From the NCBI GenBank assembly GCA_029844215.1, contig CM056733.1, positions 12,769,501 to 12,833,500 of the forward strand: a stretch of 64,000 bases of DNA, read 5' to 3'. This DNA comes from Przewalskia tangutica (Eukaryota > Streptophyta > Magnoliopsida > Solanales > Solanaceae). The number at the start of each line of letters is the position of its first letter. The first letter of the stretch is position 1. This document shows positions 50,157 through 63,024 of this stretch, one piece after another. Under the pieces are notes generated by a model. The model was not told the DNA's origin. It made no database searches and saw only the letters and a program-made list of their open reading frames with translations. Position numbers and translations under genes: made by a program.

Positions 50157-53100
50157 TGTTGACACCCAATTTTGACCCTCCCGTCCAGTCATTAACTATA
50201 AAATTACACTAATTTTTTTCAAAATAATTTTAACAATTTTATAATAATAAAATGCAACAATAAAACATTAATACATGCATAAATAAGCAATTTAATAATG
50301 GCACCGCATTTTACGTAGAGTATTAAGCACACATTGATTCTCACGTCCGCATTCGTCATTTTAATAACAAGCAATTTCATTAATATCATTCATAATTTAA
50401 GCCATATTTCCCATTAATTAAAACTCAAACAATTCTTAATGATAAATAAACAAATAAATACATAAAATAAATAATTTAACAATGACGTAGTGTTAAATAG
50501 CATATTCGCATTTATTAACACGCAAGTCAATTTCATAATTATTATTTGTAATTTAAATTAATTTTAATCTAATACATGCGTAGCATCAAGCAATCTTTAA
50601 ACATCATATCCGCATTTAGCATTTAAGTAATTTAATAATAATTTAAACTCCCATTTATTTTCCATTAATTAATTTTACATAAAACTAACTCCTAAAACTA
50701 TTAGCCCAACACCCCTTAAATTCAACCCGCAACCTAGTTCCCGCGACCCAACTCATCCCAGCCCTATTTACCTTCCCCATCGCCAGCAGCCCACAGATAT
50801 TTACCCTCCCTTCATCTTCTACAGAACAAAAGATCAACTTAACCTAAAAAAAAAAAAAAACGAAATCGCCGCAACAACAAATCTTCGCCGGATTCTCGCC
50901 GAGAATCCGGCATTGCGTACACACCATTCTAATTACTCCCAAATCTTTTCTTTCTTTTCCAAAAGGAAAGTTGCCATAACAAGAATCATACAAATCTCAC
51001 AAAAAAAACAGTAATAATCAATCCGAGATTTTGCACCAAATACAACACAAATCGCAATCAATTAGCCCTAAAAGCTTTCATAACCTTACCAAACTTAGAA
51101 CCTAAAGTTAGACTATATAAGTGAAGTAATCCTTACATGCAGGGGGGAAGAAAAGAGAGTTTTACAGGGAGGAACCCCCCTCAAGATCCGGGGAAGAGCA
51201 CGGGAGAAGCCCTTAGAATAGCAGACACCCATATCCACGCCCACAGTGAGGAATCGACATCGAAATCCTTCACACTTTCGAACAACAGCAAAGATCAGCT
51301 GAAAACTAGCCTAAAACCAGTAGAAAGCCGGTGAGTAACAAACGAAATCTTGTCCCTTTTATCGCATCGCAACAAAAATTCTGAGTGGATCGACACTTGA
51401 TACGCTGCCTCGATTCGCTGTCCGGAGAAGTTAATGTTTTACCCTTCTAGTCTTAGATTTTGTTTTAACATTAATGTGTACAATATGTGTTTTGAACAAC
51501 TGTTTAAGCATTCATTAAGTTGATATTATTGATTGTTTGTCCTATCATTAAGCCTGTTTGGACTGATGTGGGTTGTTGTTAATACTCGCGACTACGATGT
51601 GTTAGTTGAAGTATACGATTCATATGTGTTCATCGTAAATATGTGTTCATGTCGCATAGTAAAACAACCCTTTTACCTGTTATGCTACCAACCTGGGAAT
51701 GGCCTATTGTACTCGCAATATATATAAGAACCTGTGTAATTAGAGCTAGGAATATCTGTGTTTTGTAAATTGTCTTTCTTTGTCTGATTTTAATATCACT
51801 GAAGTCTATCCTAAATTGAACCTAAAAGCAAATAACAAGTTGCCAACTGGTTAAACAATCTGGAAATATCAATGAGTGCCTAAAAGTCGTCAAGAGATCT
51901 ATTCAGAAGCTTACATGTAGTTAAAATGATTCAGGACAGTGGTTGATTGATGATCCATTGAGGATAGGTGACTCATTTAGGCTTGAATGTGCCCTCACTG
52001 TCTGAATCAGACATATGTGACATAGGATTATGACTTATACAAATCAGCATTGTTAGGATGTAAACAGGGCAGAGTAAATGTCAATCGTCCTGGTGGTTTG
52101 TTAACTGGTGTCTGGTATGTCCTGTTTATAGGCTGGAAATTGAATCTTTTAGCTCATATACTTGCATGATCTCTTGTATAATATCTGTCCCCTCATGCCT
52201 TCTGTGTGCTTGTCTGATTACTTGTTTAAATAGTGTATGTTGTAGATATCAATGTATCTCCCCTCTCCTTGTCATGTCTTATACGCGAAACCAATCGATA
52301 TTAGACAACCCCTAAATCAATGATCTTAGATAGAAGTCATGCTAATCTCAATATGATTGGACTGTTTGCTATGTTTCCGTGGGTTAGAATTACTGGAATT
52401 TGCAGTATCTAGGAGTATCTCTAGCCGAAATGAGCCTGCTTTGTAATCTGTTTCACCTGAATGTCGAGTATCGAGCCTCGAACCTGTCCTGCCATGTCTG
52501 TTTGAGTGAATTCATTCTAAAAATGGTATATACTGTGTACATATATGCAAGAGTATATCGAATATACTCCATGTATATCACCCCTTTATTTGGCTCTTCT
52601 TGGTGTTCATAATTGGTTTAAGTTCCTGATTATGCTGGGATCACTAGGCTACATGTGGGTATTTATGTTGATTCCAGACAAGATATTAAATTCATATACT
52701 TGTGGTTATTGAAACGGTTATGCTGCGTCTACGTTAATTTTGGACAAATCTGGAAAAGTGCTATGCGTTTTGGCTAATTTTTAGATTTCAGTGTATAAGT
52801 ATGATCTGCATGTCTACCAAGTTGTCCATATTCTTAGTTTTTCTGTGATATAATACTTATGCAATACGAATGTGATTCTACATGTCTAATCTAGCCTAAG
52901 AGATTCTACATTATTGAGATGCTTGCTCAATTGATCATTTGGGTTGCTATCATGTCTTGGGAAAGTATATTTGCTTGCGCTTGAGTGTTAATCTGCCTCC
53001 ATATTAGGATAAAACATTTGTGACCTTTTAGTCATGATTTCCATGTTCGAAACAGTCACCCCGCTGCCTATAGAAGACTGATACATTATCAAAGAAAAGA

Positions 53101-54361
53101 AATTTGTCTGAAATTATTTGGGTCCAGCCTATCCATGCTACCTTTTCTCTGTTGCTTCCAATTTTAGATTGGTTAAAGCTTACGTATAAGTTTGCTAACA
53201 GCGGCTCCTCAATATGAATCATGCATATATGTTTAAGTATAAATTATATGTGCTAATTCTTATGTCAAGTGTTTGTTTCTTATTTTTGGGCATGTACCAA
53301 TCCTTATTTTTTCTTTCTTTTACATGAAATACACCGGAGCCGAATGACGAGTTTCATTGTGAGACTCATCGCGCCTTTCATCAATTGAAGATATGCATTC
53401 ACCCGCATTTGTGTGCATCTTGCTATCCGCATCAGAAATTCCAAACCACAGGCGGGATTACATCGCCACTCCTTCGAGTTGCCCTTTATTGGTTTCCTAT
53501 CCCGCCCTCATTCATTTTTGTAATTAATTGTCTAACGCTACATTAATTATTAGAACACTTAGAATAATTAAATCTTGAATCAATAGATTAGCAAGTAGTT
53601 GGATACTAGAAATTTGCTTCCCTTAAAGTTTATTATTTTAGGCTTATCACGCATGACTAAACTTTGCCAAATGATAATCGTCTTTTTGCACTATACCATA
53701 TATAAAAATCAAATTTTCAAGTAAGTGCATACATTTAGTCTATAAATCAACTTTGCATCATTTATTTTATAAATAAAAATAAATGAACACTTTTAAACTT
53801 TACATGTAGTACAAGTCTTTTAAATCTTTTATAAAAAAATGCATCTATGATAAATCAACTTTACATCATCTTTTATAAATAATATAAATACCTTTAGACT
53901 TTACATGTATTGTTATAGCATTAGCCTTATAAATCTCTATCAAAATGCATCCTTTTTACAAACGCTTGCATCATCTTTCTCTCCAAATATTTTCAAAACA
54001 TGCATTGTTCCTTAACATAATAATTAATCTAGGTTTGGCAGGACAACCGCAAGTTAACAGATCTTAGAGGGTGCATAATCCCTTCCCTCTAGATTAATAA
54101 AGAACCCTTACCCAGAATCTCACACTAGTTTGCAGACCATAAAAAATGGAGTTAGTGTTGACTTTAACATAGTTAACATTCAGGTGTCCTAATTTACCAA
54201 AACTAATTAGGTGGCGACTCCGCGAACACTCTTAGCAACCACTTTAGCACTTTTAGCATTTAGCACCCTTTAGCATTTTAGCACCTTGTAACATTTTATT
54301 TTTCTAACCTTTTAATTAAGCAGGAGTTAAAATAATGTCGCGGTCGAAAAAGGGCGTGACA
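50157..54361 (+). mobile_element. Solo LTR of 4.2 kb (Ogre/Tat-like gypsy)
   Basis: Starts TGTTGACACCCAATTTTGAC and ends AGGGCGTGACA, with a perfect target duplication ACATG at 50152-50156 and 54362-54366. A TATA box (CTATATAAG) lies at about 51112-51120, with an A14 run upstream at about 50847. No gene is inside. The very long LTR and start sequence suggest the Ogre/Tat group. Strand assumed from the TATA box. A solo LTR arises by recombination between the two LTRs of one element. Confidence 0.78.
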
Positions 54362-54366
54362 ACATG

Positions 54367-54797
54367 TATTCATGAATTGATTATGGAGTTTAAAGCTAAT
54401 TGTTCATAAGCCTACTGAGTTTTCATGATTAAGACCCATGGTATATCAAACACGAGTCTATACTGATTATGTACTGAGTTCACGATATTCGAAATGAAAA
54501 TCATGAATGAATTGCGAAACTATATTGTTTAGAAAATGGGAGCTCTAAAGCTCTTCATGAAACTAGGGCTTAACTCTATCTGAAGTAATCTATAGTAATC
54601 ATAAAAGAACGTGATGTAGATAAAATCAATAGTGTTCCCGCACGTAGAGAGTTAGCCCTACACACCTTAAATCGCTTCAAAACTTGAAGAAAAGGGTCTG
54701 AACTTTTGAAGAAGAAACCCAAAAGTCTGAACTTGAAATCTTGATAAGGATTTTTTTTGAAAACCCTATGATTGTAGCGTAGAATCTTGTTAAGAAT

Positions 54798-54839
<42 letters not shown>

Positions 54840-55060
54840 GCTATAATTACTTAGGAATACATGGAAGAGACTTACCTTGATGTGGGAAGATGAGTAGTAG
54901 AGAGAAAAGTCGTGCTAGGGTTTGAGGAATTGAAAAATGGGATAAATTTTTTAAAAACTTGACTTTTAATAAATCTCGGGGCTGTCTGCGTTGACATATG
55001 CGCCGCATATGCTAAAGCATATCGAAATAGAACACTAGGAACTTCGGGATGGAAATTTTT
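54367..55060 (-). repeat. 3' LTR of the Tekay-like chromovirus, segment 2
   Basis: Continuation of 49380-50156. No gene. Contains a (TA)n microsatellite and ends about where a hAT element begins. Confidence 0.58.
54801..54836. repeat. (TA)18 microsatellite
   Basis: A pure run of 18 TA units. Confidence 0.95.
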
Positions 55061-55069
55061 CCCAAAAAG

Positions 55070-58030
55070 CATTGGGAAATGCATCACAGAATGCCTTCTG
55101 CATCACATTTACAAATACCTCATTTTTCTCTTCATTTTTTCACAAATCTTTCAACCATCTCTCTAATCTCTCTACAATTCTACATTGTCTGCTAATTATT
55201 ACATTTTTTATGCTAATTTATATCAAAGTTTTAAAATTGGGAGTGAAGTTGACAACTAGCTTGAGGATCATCCATCGAGCAAAGTTTCAATTTTCAACCT
55301 CGATTACACGTCGGCATTTGGTACCTTCGTTCCTTCTTTAAATTATTATTGTTACTTAATTTTAATTATCATACTCAATTTCATTTACTTTAATTATTTA
55401 TTTGTATAATTATAATGGAATGATTGAAACGTATGATTACAGGTAAGGATGCTTCTTCTAGTAGGGGTAACAAGGGTAAGTGTACTTCTTCTAGTAATCA
55501 TATTCATAGTCCCGATGATTTGACGAATTTTAATCATATAGATGATATTGCGTTTTAATGATATACCATCACCAAATGAGCTAGATGAAATAGACTTTAA
55601 TTTAGATGATAATGTAGATGACACACTCACTAGTGCACCTCAACCTCAGGCTCAGACTGAGTCTCTGAAACTCAAACTGGAATGCCCCATATTCTCCCTA
55701 GTATGAGTCGACGCCCAACACAATGAAAATTAAAATCACATGCATGGAATTTTTTTGATAGGGACTAAGAGAATCAACTAGCTAGATGTAAAATTTGTAA
55801 AAATGTTTATAGATTTAATCCGGAAAAGGTCAAGGTGGGGCGGGAGGTATTGAGACATGTACAAGGTGAGCACACACTTAGGTGGAATCAATACCAGGCT
55901 AAATAATCGGGTGTGCTAATGTCATCTGAGTCGGGACAAGGTTCACATAGTCTCCCCGACCAAGTATAGGGTCAAATTAACCCGACGACGGGGGAAATGT
56001 TTGGTCCTAAATATGATAAAAACAAAGATAGGGAAAATATGGCAAAATTAATTGCGGTGGAGGGTTTGCCTTTTTCATTTCCTTCCTCTCCTGGTTTTAT
56101 TCATTACATTCGAGAAACATAATCCTGCTTTTAATGGTTTTCCTAGATCACTGTTAGAAGGAATGCTTGTAAATTTGCAAGTGAATATCAACAATATTTA
56201 CGCTATGCACTTATCATTTTAATGGAAAAGTGTCTATCACTTCTGACATAGGCTGTAGTACTAACGGTAATGATTATTTAACGGTAACATGTCATTGAAT
56301 AGATCAAAATTGGTTTATGCAAAAATGTATTTTAGCTTATAGATATATAGATGATAGGCACACTGGAAGTTTTATTGCCGAAAATATTAATAAAATTTGT
56401 GAATATTATGCAATAACTGATAAAATTATGACTGTTACATTAGATAATGCTAGTTCTAATGATTATGCTATAAGACTTTTAAAACTTAGATTAACTCCAT
56501 CTTTTCATGATTATTTTCATATAAGATGTGCGTGTCATATTTATAACTTAATTGTAAAGGATGACCTAAATTTTTTTGAAAACATTCATGATAAAATACA
56601 ATTTGCTATAAACTTTATTTTTAAAGGTAAAAAAATACAAAGAGGCAAAGAGTTTAAAAAAAAAACTTGTCATGATTGTGAATTACCTTACAGAAAAATC
56701 AAAAGATGTTTCGACTAGGTGGAATTCTTTGTATGAGCAACTACTTGTTGCTTACGATTATAGACAACCTATAACTTTATTATTTAACACTCATAATAAA
56801 AATCCAAGGGATATGCTTGTAGATAACGATTGGGATAAAATCTTAGAACTTAATGGATTTTTAGAGAAATTTTATCAAGATACTAAAGAATTTTTTCGGT
56901 ATTTATTATCCTACTATTTCAAATATGTTATTTTATATAGCTCTAATATTTTTGTTACTTAATGAATATATGCAAAAACAATCTTACAAGGCATCTATTG
57001 AAAAAATGTTTAGCAAATTAACTTTTTCTCCTATTCCCACTATTTATATTGTTGGTGCTGTATTAAATCCAACTATTAAAGTAGACGGTTGTAAAACACT
57101 AGTTGAAACAATTTATGATTGTATAGAAGAACTTCCAACAGACCCAACTGAAGAACCATCTCACACACCAACTAAAGAAGAAGTTAAGTCTAGCATACTC
57201 TCGTAATGCAAAAAAGTATATACATATTACCAAGACCAAAGTGCAAATATCAACCGGCTTCTGTACCATCTTCTACTACTTCGCTACAACCTTATAAAAA
57301 CATACGGTTTCTGTCGCTAGTATTCAAGGCCTTAGAAATAAAATATTTAGTGATTCAACTTTTTCACAAGTTAGCGAATTGGATATTTATGTTTTACAGG
57401 GTGTTGTACCGTAAAAATTAATTGCCAATATTGAAGGACAGGAAGACTTGTTGAAATAATGGAAGGAGAATGAGAAGACAATTCTGAAACTATCAAACAT
57501 GGCCTGAGATGTGTTGAACATTCAAGCGTCATCAACATCGTCTGAAAGCGTTTTTTCTGGGGAAGATTTCAAATAGGAGAGCACATACATTCATTGGCGG
57601 GAGACAACTTGGTGATTGCAGTTTTATTCAGAGACTGAATTTGAGCGAAGCATAGAAGACGCGGTCAACCGGAGATCAACAAAGAAGAAGACTACAACTG
57701 CAATGAAATCTTGCCCGAGGGAGCAATAAGCGTTGTTGAAGAATTTGACAAACAAACTCCAATTCCAACAGAAGATCTTCAAGACATTGTGAGGAAATTT
57801 GAAAAAGTATGGTTGCATATGTAATTTTTATAATTGCAATTTTACTATGTGACTTGCAACTTTTGAACACCACAAAGTTGCAATTTTGAAATTGTATTAC
57901 AAAAATAAAATCATATTTCTATTAAATAATATAAGAGGCCCAAAACAACATTGAGATGTTTTATTACATCATCTTGTTCAATTATTGAAGTGTTTATATA
58001 TATTATTTTTAAAAATTAAGTGGCAAAAAA
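55070..58030 (+). mobile_element. hAT transposon remnant
   Basis: Spans the transposase remnant and AT-rich flanks between two segments of the same LTR, so it inserted there. The right end, read in reverse, GGTGGTCATGGGTTTCG (about 58030-58047), looks like a hAT terminus. No matching left end was found, so the borders are approximate. Confidence 0.62.
55440..57610 (+). pseudogene. hAT transposase (BED finger, DUF4413-like, dimerisation domain)
   Basis: Domain order on the plus strand: BED-type zinc finger (about 55740-55890, CKIC then H-x4-H as RHVQGEH); catalytic RNase-H-fold core (56317-56718, TVTLDNASSNDYAIRLL and RCACHIYNLIVKD); the segment STRWNSLYEQLLVAYDYRQP (56700-56780); and the C-terminal dimerisation region near 57500-57590 with LNIQASSTSSESVFSGG in a shifted frame. 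Six or more frame breaks and stops. Once a self-mobile element, now dead. Confidence 0.85.
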
Positions 58031-58039
58031 TCGAAACCC

Positions 58040-58123
58040 ATGACCACCCGCCCGATCCTCCCGTCCAGCTGGGACATACCATGGGCTCTATTCACACCTA
58101 ATTCAAATTTAATGAGTGTTACA
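58040..58123 (-). repeat. 3' LTR of the Tekay-like chromovirus, segment 3 (LTR end)
   Basis: Ends AATGAGTGTTACA at 58123; in reverse it starts TGTAACACTC. The next bases, in reverse TCAAGAGGGAGTTAA, are the polypurine tract, which fixes this as the 3' LTR of a minus-strand element. Confidence 0.75.
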
Positions 58124-59840
58124 TTAACTCCCTCTTGAGATAATTCATTCTCGAATGATTGTCCTGGTTGTAACTATGGCTACCTCTGCTCATAAACATG
58201 ACTGATGGAAACACGTGGGCACTGAACTGATATGTACACATGAATACTAAATTTAATAAATACTGAGTTGAATCGGTATTGAATTGACACTAAATTGAAT
58301 GACTATTGAATACTGGAAATTTGGAGATTATAGCATGAGGTTTGAATGTAATGGTTAGTTACCTTCAATATTTTATGCTTGCTCTTCAAGCAAATGTGGG
58401 TAATTGGACTTCATGTCCTCTTCGGCTTCCCATGTAGCCTCTTCAACTTTCTGATTTCTCCAAAGCACCTTCACTGAAGAATTTTTTTTAGTTCTCAACT
58501 TGCGAAATTGACGATCAAGAATAACCATTGGAATTTCTTCGTACGACAGGCTATCTATAAATCATGTGATCTCTATAGGGACAATGAGAGATGGGTCCCC
58601 CACGAACTTCTTTAACATAGATACATGAAACATTAGGTGTACAACAACCAATTCTTGTGGAAGCTCTAACTCATACATTACCTGCTCGATCCTTCGTAGG
58701 ATCTTGTATGGCCCAATATAACGAAGACTAAGTTTACTTTCTTCCCTAATCCCATAACGCCTTAACTCCCAATCATCAATATGAAAATGTAAGTCTCTTC
58801 ATCGCATGTCTGAATAGGACTTTTGGTGACTCTGAGCCATTTTCAAACGCTCTTGGATCAACTTGACTTTCTCCATGGCTTGATGGAACAAATCTAGGCC
58901 TAACAATTCTGCTTCACCCACTTCAAACCAACTAATTGGTGATCTACAACTTCGCCCATACAGAGCTTTGAACGGTGGCATCTTGACACTGGAGTGATAA
59001 TTGTTATTATAGGCAAATTCAATGAGAGGCAAGTGATCATCCCAATTACATTTGAAATCCATAACACACGCCCTTAACATATCCTCAAGTATTTGAATAT
59101 TGTGCGCTACCTGGCCATCAATCTGAGGATGAAAAGTTGTGCTGAGGTTTACCCTTGTGCGTAGTCCCTTCTTAAAGCATTTCCAAAAATTTGTTGTGAA
59201 CTGAGAACTACGATCTAAAATTATGGACAAAAGCCCCATGCAACCTGACGATTTCCTGAATATACAACTTGGCGTAATCTTCTGTTGAGTCGAACATAGG
59301 AAAAAAGTGCGCTGACTTAGTAAGTCAGTCTACAATCACCAAAATCGAATCATGTTTCCAAAATGAGTGAGGTAAACATGTTATAAAGTCCATATTTATT
59401 ATATTCATTTCCAAACGGGAATATCTATGTTCTGAGACAAACCACCAGGACATTGGTGTTCGACTTTCACTTATTGACAATTCAGACACTAAGCCGCAAA
59501 ATCTGCTACATTCTTTTTCATTTCGTTCCATCAATAAATCTCCTTGAGGTCATGATACATCTTTGTGGAACCTAGGTGAATGGAGTACCTGGAATTGTGT
59601 GCTTTTGACATAATTCACTCTTTAATCTCACCTACTTATGTGACACATAATCTGCCTTGGTACCTCAAAGTATCGTTATTTATACTTGTTCAAAAAGTCC
59701 TCGTCTTATAATTGTGAATACCCTCTTTCAATTGCAATAAGTAGGGATCACTATATTGATTCTCCTTCACAATGGCACCATATTCAGAGTCTAAAAGTCG
59801 AACTCCTAGGTTTGCTAAATGATGAACTTCACTCAGCGTC
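58124..59840 (-). pseudogene. Tekay-like chromovirus integrase and chromodomain
   Basis: Read on the minus strand: remnants of the RNase H/integrase linker (59840-59560), integrase zinc region (about 59480), catalytic core LSIILDRSSQFTTNFWK and TTFHPQIDGQVAHNIQILED (59239-58799), GPYKILRRIEQVMYELELP and VHLMFHVSMLKK (about 58720-58600), and a C-terminal chromodomain with VILDRQFRKLRTKKNSSVK, LWRNQKVEEATWEAEED (about 58520-58400). The chromodomain ties it to the Tekay/Del group. Several stops; RT, protease and gag are missing. Confidence 0.85.
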
Positions 59841-60249
59841 TCTTGTCTTCCTTAACGCGAGCTAAAGTTCTCATACTTGATATATTTCAGAGGTACTTCC
59901 TGAAAATAATTACAATATTGATGTGTGCTAAGGCGTTGACCAACAACCTGGAGATTAGAGTTTCGTGCAATGGCACTATCCTAATAAGAAATAACTTGTC
60001 ATGATCTTACAGTTTTTTTGTGATCTCCTAGTTGGCTATAACTAAGCTTGACACAAGTAGATTGACGATCGAATCTTACTCACTTCACATTTCTTGTACA
60101 CAAGAGGCACATTTCTTATGGAGACTATATAATTTTGGCTTATTACTGAACTTAGGTTCCTCATATCTCATGCTAACTCTTCAGGTTTCAAATATCAACT
60201 AGACTTATTGACGATCTATCACCACTAATCACATATCTACCAACTAACC
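59841..60249. other. Unassigned sequence between gypsy fragments
   Basis: No domain recognised on either strand. The plus-strand frame 59819-60004 looks like chance. Confidence 0.45.
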
Positions 60250-62125
60250 GTAATTAAGCATGGGCCCCGAGGGTCGTCACGAGGTAACCTGCTGACACAT
60301 AGAACTGATAAACTGGAAAGGTACTGCGTAAACTCTTACAAACGAAAGAACCCAACCTATGCATATATACATACTAAGGCCGACAAAGCCATACACGACT
60401 ACTATACATAGGACAACTGTACACAAGCCTCTAAGAGTATGTGACATCATAAAGTTGGGACAAAGCCCGACCATATCCCTATGCATATCAAAAATATCAT
60501 ACCATGACTAGACATCAACTCTGGAACAAGTAGAGTGCTCCAATATCAGCTGAACCAGCAACCTACTAGTGTGAACTGTCACCCTGTCTATCTGAGCTGC
60601 GGGCACGAAGCATGGCGTCTCCGATAAAGGGACGTCGATCTGGTGATGTCTGAGTATGTCAGGTATGAAGAATAGCATACTAAAGACCTGAAAGTAACAT
60701 AATACAAGAAACAATCAATCAGTGGAGAATGCCTCTGAGGGCCATAATATGCATAAGTATCATGTCTGTGTAGAATGCCTCTGAGGGCTATAATATGCCT
60801 AAATGACATGCACCATGCGGTCATACATATACATATGCGTACATAACGCCATCAAGCCTCTATGGGCATCCCATTTATCATATCGACATCTGTGGGCATA
60901 ATCATTATCGTGTATATTTGTACCAGCTACAGTGATGTGCGTATATAACGTCTTTCCTTTTTACCATATCCCATACATATATATAATGCATACATATAGT
61001 AGAGTATATAACTCTTTTCAGGTCAAGGTATGTAAATGAATATAATGCATGAATGATGCTAAGAAACTCTAAGCTTATCGGAGTGACGTAATGCCGCCTC
61101 ACCTCTGATTAACATTATGAATACTAACACCTTTTTCATATACCTCAATAAGAATTTAGGAACATATTTAGACATGTTTTGACAATAGGTATGAATAACA
61201 TGAACATTCTTAACTATCAAGAGTAGAATCATTTATGAAATAATATTACGTTTACGCTCCGTATTTGAACATGTCAAAAGAAGGAAGAATTTGCCTTAAC
61301 ATACCTTTAATGTAGATTCTAACGACTTCAACGAACTTGATATTCTCTACTTGTTAATCTCAATAAGTGAAAGGAAACCCTTACTTGCACACCTGAGCTC
61401 TTAAAAATTTTGTTGACAAATTACAAAATAGAGTGGGGCCGAGAGTTGCCAAAAGCAACTATAAAATCGTGAGCAATTTCCTCAAATGGATTTATCAAAA
61501 GGATCAAGAGTTTGCTGAAAATATTTTGATTGCTTCTCCATAGTCACGGTGCCCTCCCAAAGTGAAAGTAAAAGTTGCTGGAAATTCTTCCAACTAAAAT
61601 TGTTAATATATGTTTTGTAATTGCTTCCAAATGAAGTTTGTCCCAAAGTGAAATTCCTTTCTGGCACATTCTCATCTTAAATGACTATACACTAGAGACA
61701 TAAGCCCACTGCCCTCGTAATTACATCATTACCTTTTTAGATAAGATCATTTTATAAGTGTATATATATAATTACACATGTAATCCTTTCTCCAAGTAAG
61801 TTTCCCCTATTCAATTTATACCATTCTTAATCTCTTACTCTCGCACTTTATCCCAACATTTAATTACTTACATAGTAATCATATTTAACACACTTCATAT
61901 ACTCCTTATCATGATCCAGTCTGTAACCTCTTTTGACACACCAAATATTATTACTAGTCATCGTTGTCACATTCTTTTTAAATCCTTAAATTATTTCGGG
62001 ACCACATCCTTTTATATACTAAACTCTTAATGTGAATACCTCAATATAACCAATTTCCTCGGCCTCAAGTCTACTTGCATACGTCTAGCTGTTCAAACCA
62101 ACACCCAAAATTACGGAATATTACA
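60250..62125 (-). repeat. Gypsy-type LTR, minus orientation
   Basis: Ends GGAATATTACA at 62125; in reverse it starts TGTAATATTCCG. The bases beyond, in reverse, read AACATTCGAAGACG..TAAGGAGGGAAGGA, the polypurine tract and pre-LTR signature of Tekay-type elements. It contains the twice-repeated GAATGCCTCTGAGGGC (60727, 60776), typical of LTRs of this group. The low-coordinate border is approximate. Minus-strand open frames in it are chance. Confidence 0.65.
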
Positions 62126-62339
62126 TCCTTCCCTCCTTAGAAACATTCGTCTTCGAATGTTGGGGTGACGTATCTAATCCCCGTCACGTAGCCAGAAAAG
62201 ACAACCACCTTTTCATTGATGCTAAGATTTAAAGAATGTCATATGTGATTGAGTATTCGTGAAGGTTTTGCCCATAAGAAGTGTGAAGGAATTGACCAAA
62301 AAAGTAAGTTTAACCCCAAAACACATCAAATTGTAGAAG
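62126..62339. other. Remnant internal bases of the minus-strand gypsy, then unknown
   Basis: The polypurine tract of the preceding LTR occupies about 62126-62165. The rest is unassigned. Confidence 0.4.
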
Positions 62340-62500
62340 ATTATTCAGAAATTTGACCAATTGGCCTATTGAGTTACCTCCAGAATTAAAGGAAGTCCAT
62401 TCAGTTTTCCACATAACAAAATTGCAGAAGTGGATAGAATATCCTTCTCGCTTATCACCAGTAGAGAATGTTTAGATTATAGAGAATTTGTCTTAGGAAG
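62340..62500 (+). pseudogene. Gypsy integrase C-terminal fragment, plus strand
   Basis: Translation LPIELPPELKEVHSVFHITK then LQKWIEYPSRLSPVENV followed by a stop. This matches the post-core segment of chromovirus integrases (the PPELxxVHPVFHVSxL block). It belongs to the plus-strand element whose 3' LTR starts at 63025. Confidence 0.72.
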
Positions 62501-63024
62501 ATATGTCAACTGCTCTTCTAGATTGTCGAGTTCGAAAGTTGTGGACAAAATAAGTGGCCTCCGTCTTAGGGTGTTCTGAAGAAATAACCAAGTAAAAGAG
62601 ATGATTTGCATAATTAAGAAAGGCATAAAGTCCATATATCCTTATTTATTCAAGCTAGAAGGGTACCTGTGCGATACACTTCATTATCTATGTTCCATAG
62701 CGATGAGTTGACCTTATGTACCTTACAAAGATGATAATCATAGTAAAATTATGGCAGACATAGCTCATATGATGAAACATCGCCAGTTATGGTGAGTCAT
62801 GCCTTACAATTTATTTCTATTGATGATTAGATAGTCGTGTGAGACCAATGATATATTATATGACCCTATGTGACACTTGTTTTAGTTTTGACTGCTTGAC
62901 AGATTTTTGAGATAGTCCTATTTACAAAGAGAAGTCTGCCAAAAGTTTTGTAAGACACAAAAATTAAGAATCCTAAATTATGTCCTTCAACATTTGAGGA
63001 CGATTGTTCTTAAAGGTGGAAGGA
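62501..63024 (+). other. Decayed 3' internal region and polypurine tract
   Basis: No gene. The end reads GAGGACGATTGTTCTTAAAG then GTGGAAGGA, the pre-LTR signature of Tekay-type gypsy elements. Confidence 0.55.
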
